From NCBI GenBank assembly GCA_036936605.1, contig JAUPFV010000002.1:123674376-123738375 (forward strand): DNA of 64,000 nucleotides, given 5' to 3'. Position 1 is the stretch's first letter; every line of letters begins with the position of its first letter. Positions 24,735-35,327 of this stretch are shown here, in pieces. Source of the stretch: Limnanthes douglasii subsp. nivea (Eukaryota > Streptophyta > Magnoliopsida > Brassicales > Limnanthaceae). The notes beneath the pieces were generated by a model. It was not told the DNA's origin. It saw only the letters and a list, made by a program, of their open reading frames with translations, and ran no database searches. A program made the translations under genes and the position numbers.

Positions 24735-25017
24735 TGATGAGTCCGAATTCGGAATGCTCCCCGGAAGGGCAAACCAATGTAAGTCTCTCCGTAAACGGGA
24801 CAGACACTAAGAACTTAAATCGGACAGGACTTTTAAACCGGACAGATGACTTCGAACACTGTGAGCCTAAGGCCGTTCGAACTATGACTAAAGTACTAAA
24901 AAACCTAAAAACTTTCTGACTAAGCTACCTGCCCATCTGCTTAAAACTCATGGGTCTTTAAACATGACCCGGGTCCATTAAACATGACCCGAAAGCCCAT
25001 AAGGGCCCAAATATCAT

Positions 25018-25027
25018 ACTATAAATA
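25018..25027 (+). promoter_or_regulatory. LTR TATA box
   Basis: ACTATAAATACCC in the LTR, followed by the leader. The same sequence is present in the 3' LTR at about 35109-35118. Confidence 0.6.
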
Positions 25028-25093
25028 CCCAACCACCAGCATTAACTATGGGTAACAAAAAATTAACTGCTGCCAAGCTGCTTAATTCTCTCA

Positions 25094-25206
25094 CCACCTT
25101 GAAACACCTTCACACCACCTTGAAACACCTTCACACCACCTTGAAACACCTTCACACCACCTTGAAACACCTTCACACCACCTTGAAACACCTTTACACC
25201 GCCTTA
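25094..25206 (+). repeat. 21-bp minisatellite in the 5' LTR
   Basis: Tandem CCTTGAAACACCTTCACACCA units, about five. The 3' LTR (35184-35276) has one fewer, which accounts for the 21-bp length difference between the LTRs. Confidence 0.9.
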
Positions 25207-25330
25207 AAACTCTACTTGAAATTACTAGCCTACCCCCAGGCTATTTTTATCCTCACCAAATTGGCGACCACAGTGGGAGGCAACGGTGCCTGAATCAAGT
25301 ATTCAAAACCAAGCAAAAAATTCTGTCCGA

Positions 25331-26890
25331 ATGAATCCGGATAATCCAGAGCTTCCACCAGCTTTGCTCGAAGTGGTGGAAGAGAACGATGAGTATACTG
25401 TCCAAGAGCGTGACAGGTTAAAACTTGAAATAGAAGCTCTGAGGGCTGAAAAGGCCAAGATGGGTGTGGAAGAAAAGTCCAAGGCTTCAGTTGTTCATCA
25501 CACCGATAACCCAAGAGAGCATGAGGTTTCCAAAACTCATGTAAGCACTAAAAAGACTCATACTGGTTCTAAAAAGTCTCACCGGTCCAAGCCTGTGGAG
25601 AGTTCTGACTCAAGTTCAGAATCTTCGGACAGCTCTTCGGACAGTGAGGGAAATGAAAAATCCTTGTCCTCTAGCAGTGATGAGGGACGAACCGAGAAGA
25701 AACAAAAGCAAGTTAAGAAGTATTCCAGAAAAAGAGATCACTATGGAAGAATGAAGAGGCATATTGGGAAAGGGTCATCTCACAACCGGAGGCATGTAGA
25801 CCGGATGCTGATGGATCATTTTGCCTTCCATGATGAGCCAGGTATCTTTGCAACTCCTAATGAGGATACTGTGTTCAGTCGTGGGAGGAATTGGAGGCAA
25901 TCACCGTTGTCTTCTAAAATTCTGTCCGGTAACCTCCCCAAGAGGTTTGACAGCACCAAGATGGAGAAGTACGATGGCAGTACTGATCCGGACAATCATC
26001 TGGAGCAATTCAAGAACTTCATGATGAACTTTGATGATGATGATAAACTACTCTGTAGGGCATTCTCCCAATCTTTCACGGGGAGTGCTCTGAAATGGTA
26101 CAACAGCCTGCCTCAGGGTTGTATCAGAGACTTTGATACTTTTTGGGTGGCCTTTCGGAGGCAGTTTGTGGGGAGTAAGGAGCTGAAGGGTAATGGAGAT
26201 ACCATAATCCATTGTGCCCAGGAGCCAAATGAGTCGTTAAAGGAGTACATAAGTCGTTTTGTAAACACAAAAAACGGGTTAGCTGATTGCTTTGAATAGG
26301 TGGCAATAGCATCCCTAAGACAAGGTTTGAACCCAGGCAACCTGGCTGATTCGGTGACCAGGAAGAAAGCCATGACCTGGGGAGGATTGCTAAACCAAGT
26401 GGGCAAGCAAATAAATTTTGATGAAACAAAAAAGACCAGGGTGCACAGACAGGTGAGATCCACCCCGGTGGCACCAACTCCAAATCAGAACCAGTCCGGG
26501 AACAAAGCAAGAGAAACCGGACAGGGGCATGGTAGGGGAAAAGCTTAGTCTCAACCAGCTGCTCCTGCTCAAAGTCAACAGTCTAGAAACAAAAGAGGAC
26601 CATGGGTCCAACCGGAGTGGTTTGCGGAACTCAAAGAAAGTGTGGCAACCATTTTCGATAAAACAAAAGATGAGGTACACTACCGGAGACCAGCAACCTT
26701 GCAGTCTCCCCGAGAGCATCGAAACAATTCCTTTTGCCAATACCACAATGATATTGGCCATACCACTGATGATTGCATAGCATTGAAACAAGAGGTATAA
26801 AACTTGATTGAAAGGGGAAAGTTGGGTGCATACGTTAAAAGGAGAGGAGGCAACAGGCCTGACAACACTCACCGGGCTGGTCCGGGTAAT
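25331..26890 (+). pseudogene. gag of the young Tat element
   Basis: The first ATG is 25331 (MNPDNPEL). Residues 1-150 are charged with a Ser/Asp-rich tract. The retrotransposon gag domain follows at about 25950-26290 (KYDGSTDPDNHLEQFKNF, LKWYNSLPQGCI, FVGSKELKGN). A zinc-knuckle-like FCQYHNDIGHTTDDC sits near 26735-26780. The single frame is interrupted by TAG 26297-26299, TAG 26546-26548 and TAA 26798-26800. The two TAGs stand where CAG (Gln) is expected. No frameshift was seen in gag. It would form the virus-like particle. Confidence 0.85.
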
Positions 26891-27733
26891 GCTGCCCCGG
26901 AGGGGGCTATGGTAATAGTTGAAAGGTTTGATGTGGAATCTGAATACTTGGATCCTGATCCAACACGAAACAGAGTGGGTGCTATAGAGGAGCGTTCTAG
27001 ATCTGTCTCCTGGCTCATTAAATTCTTCGAGTCACTGACAATTTTCGAAGGGGACACTATGACAGCTCCTACTACCTCTTCAAGAAAAAGGCATGTTCAT
27101 AATTTGGCCTCTCAGCTAGAAGGAGGCATGACATCCTATCAATCTCCAAACTCATTCCCATTCATAGTCTTCGATGAGGATTATTTGAGAGATATTGCTG
27201 GCCCTCATGAGGATGCTGTTGTCATAGGAGCATCTATAGGGGGCAATGAGATCAGGCGAATTTTGGTGGATACTGGAAGCTCTGCCAATATCCTTTTTCT
27301 AAACACTTACAAGAGAATGAAAAATTAAGTTGTGATTCAAAAGTCGGACAGGTCAATCGTGGGCTTCACGGGCAGCTCAGCCGATGTGATCAGGGAGTTT
27401 GAAGAAGAAGTGTTGTTGGGCAGGGGCCCTTTCAAGAAAATGGTTAGAATACTCTTCATTGTGGTGGATTGTCCCACCTGTTATAATGCTATTCTAGGGA
27501 GATCTTGGCTCTCTAGGATGCATGCAGTGGCTTCGACAGTCCATCAGTGTTTAAAGTATGCTGTTCAGGGGCAGGTTGGGGTTGTCCGGAGCAGTCAAAA
27601 GATTGTAAGAGAATGCTATGCCACTGCCTTGGCTCCACGAACGCTGGGGGCAGTCCGTGTAAATGATCAATAGCAGTTTGAGGGCCTTTCTGGGGGTGAG
27701 GGTGAAATTGATGACCCCAGAGAGACCCCTGGA
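26891..27733 (+). pseudogene. aspartic protease region of the young Tat element
   Basis: Same frame as gag. ILVDTGSSANILF near 27260-27300 carries the intact DTG active site, and YNAILGRSWLSRM near 27482-27520 is the conserved C-terminal block. Stops at TAA 27326-27328 and TAG 27671-27673 interrupt the frame, the second beside an intact CAG in ...CAATAGCAG..., suggesting a former CAG CAG pair. Confidence 0.85.
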
Positions 27734-28797
27734 GTGTTGATTCCAACTGAGGAGGTTGAAACACACTGCTTAGAAGAAGGAAAAAGTGTCAAGATAGGGT
27801 CCAAAATGCCACCAATACTGAAAGAAGGAATGTTGAAATTCTTAAAAGACCATCAGCATGTTTTTGCTTGGTGCAACGCTGATGTTACTAGAGTTCCATC
27901 AGAGGTGATTTCCCATCGCCTGTCTGTCCGGAGAGATGTGGCACCAGTGGTACAAAAGAGGAGAGCTTTCTCAAAAGAAAAGGCTGATGTCATTGTACAA
28001 GAGGTTGATAGACTCACAAAGATGGGGCATATTAAAGAATCTCAGTACCCTTTGTGGACTGCCAATCCTGTCTTGGTGAAAAAGAAGAATGGCAAATGGT
28101 GTATGTGCATTGACTTCACAGACCTCAATCGAGCTTGTCCAAAAGACTTGTATCCGGTCCCCCGGATAGATCAGTTAGTAGACTATACTTCTGGGAACAA
28201 GCTTCTCTCCTTCATGGATGCCTTCTCCGGGTACAATCAGATTCAAGTAGATCCAAAAGATCAAGAACATACCACGTTTGTCACTGATAGGGGTCTACAT
28301 TGCTACAAGGTGATGCCCTTTGGCTTGAAAAATGATGGGGCTACTTATCAAAGGTTAGTCAACAAGGCATTTGCTGATCAAATTGGAAGAAATATGGAGG
28401 TGTACATTGACGATATGATGGTAAAAAGCGTGGATGAGCAGTTGCACTTGTCCGACCTCCAAGAGACTTTTGCCAACTTGGCCAAAGTAAATTTGAAACT
28501 AAACCCTGAAAAGTGTGTGTTCGGAGTGCAGTCCGGGAAGTTCTTAGGGTATATCATAAGTGAGCATGGAATACAGCCCGACCCGGACCAACTCAATGCT
28601 TTGTTCCAAATGGAGCCTCCTCGAAACATTAAAGAAGTACAGCGATTAACGGGGAGATTGGCTGCCTTGAACAGATTCATCTCCAGGTCTTCGGACAGAT
28701 GTGCTCCTTTCTTTCAAACCCTGAAGGGTGCAAAGGGGTTTGAATGGACACCACAGTGTAATGAAGCATTTAAAAACATCTTTCCTCTCCCAAGACT
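27734..28797 (+). pseudogene. reverse transcriptase of the young Tat element
   Basis: Open and in the gag frame. Blocks: LKDHQHVFAW, NPVLVKKKNGKWCMCIDFTD, FMDAFSGYNQI (catalytic Asp), MPFGLKNDGATYQRLVN, VYIDDMMVKS (YIDD box with both catalytic Asp residues), LNPEKCVFGVQSGKFLGY. All key residues look intact. A frameshift near 28780 (a probable small deletion in the thumb/connection) moves the RNase H to another frame, so the whole polyprotein cannot be made. Confidence 0.9.
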
Positions 28798-29200
28798 TTG
28801 TTCAAACCGATTGATGGGGAGACTCTCTTTGTATATCTGGCTGTTTCAAGTTGTGCCATCAGTGTTGTGCTAGTAAGGGAGGTTGATGGGCATCCTCACC
28901 CAGTGTACTACATCAGCAAAAGCTTAATTGATGCTGAGAGGCGTTACTTGAAACTCGGAAAACTGGCATTGGCCTTGGTGATAGCTGCAAGAAAAATGAG
29001 GCCCTACTTCCAGGCTCATCCTATCGTTGTCCGGACATCTTTCCCTTTAAAGAATGTCCTTCAAAAAGCAGACATTTCGAGCAGCATGACAAAGTGGTCA
29101 GTAGAGTTGGGGGACTTCGACATAGACTTTGCTCCCCGAACAGCAGTAAAAGCTCAAGCTGTGGCTGACTTTCTGGTTGATTTCCATTCTGATAGGGATT
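28798..29200 (+). pseudogene. RNase H (first) of the young Tat element
   Basis: Out of frame with RT. Contains LFVYLAVSSCAISVVLVRE, PVYYISKSLIDAERRYLKLGK and VIAARKMRPYFQAH, then SSSMTKWSVELGDFDIDF and AQAVADFLVDF. This is the usual gypsy RNase H/connection. It degrades the RNA strand during cDNA synthesis. Confidence 0.85.
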
Positions 29201-29758
29201 CCGAACAACCTACTGACTCAAAGGACAAGAAAGTATGGATTGTCCGAACAGACGGAGGATCCAATACCATGGGATCTGGGGCAGGAATATGTCTCACTTC
29301 CCCATACGGGGACAACATATTCCAAGCTATTTGTTTTGCTTTCAGGGCATCCAATAAGAGTCCGAATACGAAGCAGCTATAGCTGGGTTAAAATTGGCCT
29401 ACATTTGTGGGGCTAAAAGGGTCAAGCTACTAAGTGACTCCCAGTTGCTTGTCCACCATGCCTTGGGCCTATCAGAGGCTAGAAAGGAGCAATTGGTCAA
29501 GTATTTACTCCTCCTAAAAAATGAAGCGTTGAAATTTAAAGCTGTTGTCTATGAGCACATCCCCGGGCAGAGAATGAGCTAGCAGACTCACTAGCAACGA
29601 TAGCATATACGGAGTCCTACCCATGGATCCACGTACTTGAAAGCCCTTCTATTCAACTCAATGAAGGTATTAAAGAGGAAGTCTTTGAAGTACAAGTAAA
29701 TCGGCCTCAAGACTGGAGGTCTCCTCTTATACAATATCTGTCCGATGGCATCGTACCC
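29201..29758 (+). pseudogene. second (archaeal-type) RNase H of the young Tat element
   Basis: WIVRTDGGSNTMGSGAGI begins the domain (first catalytic Asp). A frameshift near 29355 follows FRASNKS; the next frame has KRVKLLSDSQLLVHHALG (catalytic Asp in DSQ). Another frameshift near 29575 leads to ELADSLATIAYTE. A second RNase H after the ordinary one is diagnostic of the Tat/Ogre/Retand lineage. Confidence 0.85.
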
Positions 29759-30949
29759 TTGGATAAATCACAGGCCAGAACGTTGAAGCACAGGGCTCGT
29801 GGTTTCCTAATATTAAGAGAAGTGTTGTACAAAAAATCATATAGCAAACCTCTCCTACATTGTTTAGGGGATCATGAATCACAGACAGTCCTCTCCGAAT
29901 TGCATGATGGTGAGGGATCAGCCCATTGTGGATTTAGAGCTTTAACAAGAAGAGTGCTACTCTCCGGATACTATTGGCCATCGATTATGAAAGATGCTAA
30001 GGAGTTGGTAAGAAGGTGTGACCCATGCCAGAGGTACAGCAATGAAATTCATGTACCAGCCATTCCTTTGGAATCAATTTCTGAGCCCATCCCTTTTGCT
30101 CGATGGGGATTGGACTTAGTTGGGCCTCTCCCTGTGGCGTCCGGAGGGCGTAAAACTATAATTGTAGCCATTGACTACTTCTCGAAGTGGATAGAGGCAG
30201 CCCCCTTGGCAGGGACAACCTCAAAAGTTGTCATAAAATTCATTCTATCCAACATATGTTGCAGATTTGGTGTCCCCCAGAAAATAACAACAGACAATGG
30301 GCCACAGTTTGACAATAGAGAGATGGAAAGCTTCTGTACCTCAAGAGGTATTCAGCACTGCTTTTCTTCACCTTTCCACCCACAAGCCAATGGGCAAGTT
30401 GAAGTGGCTAATAGAACAATACTGTCCGGTTTAAAGAAAAATTTGGAAGGGGCTGCTGGAAAATGGCCTAGTTATCTGCAAGAAGTCGTGTGGGCCTACC
30501 GGACAACACCTGGGGCTGCAACACAAGAATCCCCTTTTCCCTTGGTCTATGTAATGGATGCAGTAGCCCCTATAGAGAAGACACTCCCCTCCTTTCGTGT
30601 TCATAACTTCTCCGGACAGGCTAATGAGATGACAATTAGAAATCAGCTTGATTTGATCGAAGAAAGACGGGTGAAAGCTCATCTTAGAATGGCACACTAT
30701 CAGGGCTTGATGAGAAGCAGGTTTGCCTCTAAAGTTAAAAGAAGAGATTTTCAACCAGGAGATAAAGTATTAAGGAAAGTTTTCTTGCATACTCAGGAAA
30801 AGCTCTTCGGAAAGCTGGCCCCAACTTGGGAGGGTCCATATACTGTGGTTGAAAGAATCAAGCCTGGGACATACTGGTTGGAAGACAAAGATGGCAGGGT
30901 TTTAACTCACCCTTGGAATATTGAACACCTTCGAATGTACTTGGAATAA
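29759..30949 (+). pseudogene. integrase of the young Tat element
   Basis: Open for 396 codons but only as part of a broken polyprotein. The zinc domain has the His pair (ELHDGEGSAHCGF) and CDPC. The core has WGLDLVGPLP, TTDNGPQF and HPQANGQVEVANRTI, giving an intact D,D,E triad. The C-terminal part has KLAPTWEGPYTVVE and HPWNIEHLRMYL, and ends at TAA 30947-30949. It would insert the cDNA. Confidence 0.9.
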
Positions 30950-31400
30950 AACTTGTGTAAATATTTACTTGTTTAAACATCCATGTAAATATTTGGGGGC
31001 ATACCTTCCCCTCTTCGGTGGCACGGAGAGCTTTCAATAAAACTTGGTGCCTTCTTCAAAATTCTCTAAGTATTTTCAAAATTTTGTCTCTTATCATACT
31101 ACCCGGGTTAAAAGATCTAAGGGCTATTTAAATTCTAGCCGGAGAGTCTTAATGCTCTCACAATACAATAAAACTACTTAAACTCCAGTTATTTAAACAA
31201 ATAATGAAAGAAGAGGATGGTTGAGAAAAATAAGATATTCATTCAACAACTTAAAACTGCCGTGGCCTTCCAAGGACTTTTTAAACAAATATGGGCACAG
31301 TACAAAAATCTGTCCGAATAATACGGACGCCATCACAAAAAGAGTGCCTTGGCCTTCCAAGGACTTTAGTTAATAAAAGATAAACAAAATAAATTATAAG
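30950..31400. other. spacer between convergent integrase and aORF
   Basis: Non-coding. It has a duplicated block CTTGGCCTTCCAAGGACTTT (31351-31370; earlier copy GTGGCCTTCCAAGGACTTTT, 31263-31282) that is internally palindromic around CCTTCCAAGG, a possible shared 3' end/terminator region. Confidence 0.5.
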
Positions 31401-34385
31401 TTAAGGTTGAGCCTTTGAAGATGGCTCACCCTCATTTGTTTTCTTGCCCTTGATGTCGCTCTTCTCTTCGACTATCTTCTTACCCTTAGGATCAATCTCT
31501 TCCTCACCTGGGCTCTCTCCGGTTTCCTCTTCATCACTAGACGAGGACTCACCGGAGTACCCCTCATCAACCATGGTCCAGTATGGGAGATCATCATCAT
31601 CCACATAGCGCCATAATTCCCCTAGTCTCCTCTTCGGGAATTTCTCGTGAAACAGGAGGACCATATCAGACTTCACCTTTTGGATCATTAACTCCTCGCT
31701 TTGGATCATCTCCCTGGCATAGGCGTTGATCTTGGCCTTGATCATGGCCTCTTGATCCCTCACCAAAGCAGCCTTTTCTTCAGCAGCCTGAGTCACTGCA
31801 TTCTCTAAAGCAATTTTGTCAGTGGTCAGGTTGGTGACGAGCTTCTCCTTGGCTGTGGTTTCTCCCCTTGAGATTGTCAGGTCCTTCTCCAGTCCGGACA
31901 GTTTAGCCCGGAGATCTTTTATGGTCTCTTCCAAAGAAGCAACTTTTGTGTTGCTTTCCTCTTGATTCTTCTTTAACTGATCATTTGCCTCCTTGAGCAA
32001 ATCAACCTTATTGGCAGCAGTCCGGAGGTCCTCAGACAGTTTTTCCTTCTCAGATTTGAGGTCTTTGATGGTGTCTGCCTGACTTCGGACTTGCCTTTCC
32101 AAAGTAAGCACTGGCTGTACATTGCTAAGAAGAGAATGGGCTATAACATCCCTCTCACTGGAAACCATAAAAGTCTTACCGTTGAAGTTAACTGTGTTGG
32201 AGCTGCTTGGAGGGACATAGGGCCCTGCGAACTCGTCTCTGGGCAGCCCAAGAAAATATTCACCAAGTCCACCCAGACCGGTGATATCCATTTCATCTAA
32301 GTTGAGCTCTCCCCCCTCAATTTCATCTGTAGTAAATTCCCTTTGAATCTCTCCTTGCAAGTCCCTTGGGATCTCTTCAGCCAATGTTGGGTCAGTAGGG
32401 AAAGAGGGCTCCGGGTCCCGGAGAGCAACCTCATCTCCTTGGGAAGTCTTCTTCTTCTTGGCCTCCCTATCAGCACTCTCACTTGTTTGCTTGCGAGTCC
32501 TCTTAGAAGCCCTTGAGGGCTTAGGGAGGTTCACTTCCTGCTTCTCGCTCTCCTGTTCCACCACTTGTAAAAGGGCTGCATCAATCTGAACCTGTGCCAG
32601 TCCTTCCGTGTCTGTTGGGGCCTCCTTCTCATTGTCACCTGCTACTCTCTTGCCTTTCTTCTTCTTGCCCTTCATTTTACTTGGGGCTTTGGCCCGGGCA
32701 GGTAGGAAGAGAGTCCCATCCAGTTCATGAGACCTTCTCAGCACGATATCTTCATCAGGTTGGGTGGAGAACTCCTCCCATGTTAGGTCTCTTCGACCTG
32801 TGGTGTTCCACAGGTGAGACCTTGCTAAGTTCCCAGGAGTGAAGGCTTTATGGAACCGGTTCTCCCAGTTCTCTGCGGCCCAAGCGTTCATTTTGCCACA
32901 AGTGACCTGTCCGGCCTTCAGGTAGTCCCCGAACTCCTTTGGCAGCTCTGATAAAACAAAAGAGAAACTAATTAGCATAAACTTAAAGAAAAGAGAGATT
33001 CGAACAGAAGCTTAAAGTAAAAACTTACGATCGCTCCTCCATCTACTCCTGAGAAGGCTTGGATTCTCTCCTGCTTTGATTTTCTTGCCATTCTCCCATG
33101 AGCCACTGACAAACAAGAATTGGCTCCTCCATTTACTCTCCGATTCTAGGAGATCATCAACAGCTTTAAGGTCGTTCCCCATATTGAAATGGTAGAAGGG
33201 GAACTGATGATGTTTGCACAAGCTGGCCACAGCTGCAAACTCTTCCATAGGAAGAGGTATTCCAGATAACCTAGACGCCATAATACATGACATCAAGGTG
33301 AACCAACCGTTGGGGCTTAGCTGTGTTGGGCAGAGCTTGACCAAGTGAAAATAGCGCACTATCTCCGGGTCCAGTGGGAACCTGAGTCCCCAGTTGAATA
33401 GCTCCGTAAAGAAGACTATCTCATTTATTTTGCAATCCATCGGGGTCTCCGGATCGATGGGAATTCGAATCTTTACATTCTCAGGGATCCCCCACTTAGT
33501 ACGCAGTCGACCCAGATCTGAAGTATGGATGAACGCATACTTGGTCCTTAGCAAAGCTGAAAGATACTTGAGCTCGACCTTATGAAAGCATGGCCCTACT
33601 CTCCCTTCAAGGCTCTCCGGCAGGTCCGGGTGCTTCAGATATATGTTCTCTTTGCCCTTCTTGGCAACAACCATAGCAGTATCAGCCTGTCCGGAGGACT
33701 CGGACTCAAATCTAACCTCCTCAGTGGAGTCCTCCATCCTCTCCTCCATAATTGTTGGGGGAGCTTCTGTAGAAGTAGTCCGGGGAGGATTGAGGCTTGG
33801 CATAGCTGATCCTCCGGACTGTTGGCTGTCCGTATTTACTCGACTCCTCACCTCAATTTGAGTTTCTGAGGCAGAAGATTCTTTTGGAGGTAGTGGGCTG
33901 CTGGCTTCTAGTCCTGACAGCCTCTCCCGGTGAGCCCTTATAGTTGCCCCAGACCCTGATTCGCTGTTTTTTGCCCCCGATTTCGAGGGTGTGTTTTTAG
34001 AAGAAAGCCCTTTGACCAACCGACTTGGCCTTTTCATGATTAACTTATCCGGGGAATGGCCAGAATCAGACCCCATAGCAATAAAAGAAGATTTTTTCCT
34101 AACACTTGTAGCAGTGACTCCCGGTTCAACAACAGCGATCGACTCCTGAACTGAGGAGCCAGATACTATGGGAGAGAGAGTAGATTGAAAAAGCCTTTTT
34201 GGCTTGGTACCTTTAGAAGAAGATGAGCCTCTGTCAGATTCTTCGTTTGAAGGGGCTGGTTTCTCAAGAGGCGACGATGGTAGCCCTGCTGCAAGTCTTT
34301 TTTCCTTCTCAACTCTTTGAGCTTTCTCCAATTCCGAGAGGTTAAGCCAGCCGCCCTTGATCAGTGCTGTTCTTGCTGTAAACAT
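31401..34385 (-). CDS. antisense extra gene (aORF) of the young Tat element, intact
   Basis: A two-exon minus-strand gene: exon 1 34385-33029, an 81-bp intron 33028-32948 (GTAAGT donor, TTTTATCAG acceptor), exon 2 32947-31401. The joined frame is 2904 nt, 967 residues, with no stop. Residues 1-230 are Ser/Lys/Arg-rich and basic. About 240-440 hold the 'putative gypsy-type transposon' domain (PF04195 type: KYAFIHTSDL, IPENVKIRIP, FNWGLRFPL, LCPTQLSPNGW). Exon 2 has a Lys-rich nuclear-signal-like stretch, an acidic part, a long coiled coil (roughly residues 735-880, KDLKSEKEKLSEDL and similar) and an acidic Glu/Ser-rich tail. Antisense extra genes are known in Tat/Retand elements; function is unknown. 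The intron and TATA box imply its own transcript. Confidence 0.85.
32948..33028 (-). other. intron of the aORF
   Basis: 81 bp, GT...AG on the minus strand. Removal joins the two open frames in phase and gives a length divisible by three. Confidence 0.85.
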
Positions 34386-34488
34386 AAACAGCCAAGAAAG
34401 TTTTGAAGATTCTAGAGAGATAAAGCTCTGAGTAAAATTGCAGAGTGAAATTTGAAAGAGATAATGAGACAGTGAAAGGTGAATTAGA

Positions 34489-34496
34489 ATTTATAG
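34489..34496 (-). promoter_or_regulatory. TATA-like box of the antisense aORF
   Basis: The minus strand reads TTTACTATAAATTC about 105 bp upstream of the ATG at 34385, then a CT-rich leader. It lies inside the element, between the aORF and the 3' LTR, so the gene would not depend on the LTR promoter. Confidence 0.5.
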
Positions 34497-34810
34497 TAAA
34501 TGTGAAAAAAGGAGTTGATTCCTAGGAGAATCCGAAAAGTTGGGCAATGATTAAAAGACGGCGCTGATGTCATTAATGGCATTTAAAAGAGGTAACTTGT
34601 TCGAGAAAGTGGTGCGAAGTTCAAGGTGAAAAAACGGCTAAAGTGACCAACCAGAGGGTGACATGTGTCCCATTAACTCTGGCAAGAACCGTTTGGAATT
34701 CGTAACGTTCAGTATGTCCGGGTTTATCCTCAACTCTCTTCGAATTGAAAACCACTTCCTAAATTGGACTATTTTTCAGTTCTTTGACAAGGACGCTTGT
34801 TCAAACACCT

Positions 34811-34824
34811 AAAAAGGGGGCTCC
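34811..34824 (+). other. polypurine-tract region before the 3' LTR
   Basis: AAAAAGGGGG followed by CTCC and then the LTR TGATGAG. This is the place and composition of the plus-strand priming tract. Confidence 0.6.
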
Positions 34825-35327
34825 TGATGAGTCCGAATTCGGAATGCTCCCCGGAAGGGCAGACCAATGTAAGTCTCTCCGTAAACCGGACAGACACTAA
34901 GAACTTAAATCGGACAGGACTTTTAAACCGGACAGATGACTTTGAACACTGTGAGCCTAAGGCCGTTCGAACTATGACTAAAGTACTAAAAAACCTAAAC
35001 ACTTTCTGACTAAGCTACCTGCCCATCTGCTTAAAACTCATGGGTCTTTAAACATGACCCGGGTCCATTAAACATGACCCGAAAGCCCATAAGGGCCCAA
35101 ATATCATACTATAAATACCCAACCACCAGCATTAACTATGGGTAACAAAAAATTAACTGCTGCCAAGCTGCTTAATTCTCTCACCATCTTGAAACACCTT
35201 CACACCACCTTGAAACACCTTCACACCACCTTGAAACACCTTCACACCACCTTGAAACACCTTTACACCGCCTTAAAACTCTACTTGAAATTACTAGCCT
35301 ACCCCGAGGCTATTTTTATCCTCACCA
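34825..35327 (+). repeat. 3' LTR of the young Tat element
   Basis: 503 bp matching the 5' LTR with about six substitutions and one fewer 21-bp minisatellite unit. Starts TGATGAG and ends CTCACCA, followed by the TCACC duplication at 35328-35332. Confidence 0.92.

Larger units (their letters stand above)
24735..25258 (+). repeat. 5' LTR of the young Tat element
   Basis: 524 bp starting TGATGAGTCC and ending CCTCACCA. Contains a TATA-like CTATAAATACCC (25018-25029) and a minisatellite of CCTTGAAACACCTTCACACCA units (about five copies). Several CGGACAG/GTCCG motifs occur in U3. Confidence 0.92.
24735..35327 (+). mobile_element. complete young Tat-lineage Ty3/gypsy retrotransposon
   Basis: A 10,593-bp element bounded by near-identical TG...CA LTRs and a TCACC target duplication. 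The plus strand has gag, protease, RT, RNase H, a second RNase H and integrase (25331-30949); the minus strand has a separate spliced gene (34385-31401). The second, archaeal-type RNase H and the antisense extra gene after pol mark the Tat lineage. By eye the LTRs differ at about six bases plus one 21-bp repeat unit, so insertion was recent. Gag-pol nevertheless carries five in-frame stops and about three frameshifts, so the copy was probably mobilised in trans or broke quickly. It is inserted in the RNase H of the copia element. Confidence 0.93.

Noticed and set aside
24737..24919. Small frame at the LTR start, repeated at 34797-35009
   Set aside because: Lies in LTR U3, duplicated with the LTR, no domain; LTR sequence is enough explanation.
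25048..25293. Small frame with repeated LHTTLKH, also at 35138-35350
   Set aside because: It is the 21-bp LTR minisatellite read as protein and is present in both LTRs; no evidence of a gene.
26113..26872. Long minus-strand frames opposite the young Tat gag
   Set aside because: Shadow frames of gag; no domain, and the real antisense gene of this family lies downstream of pol.
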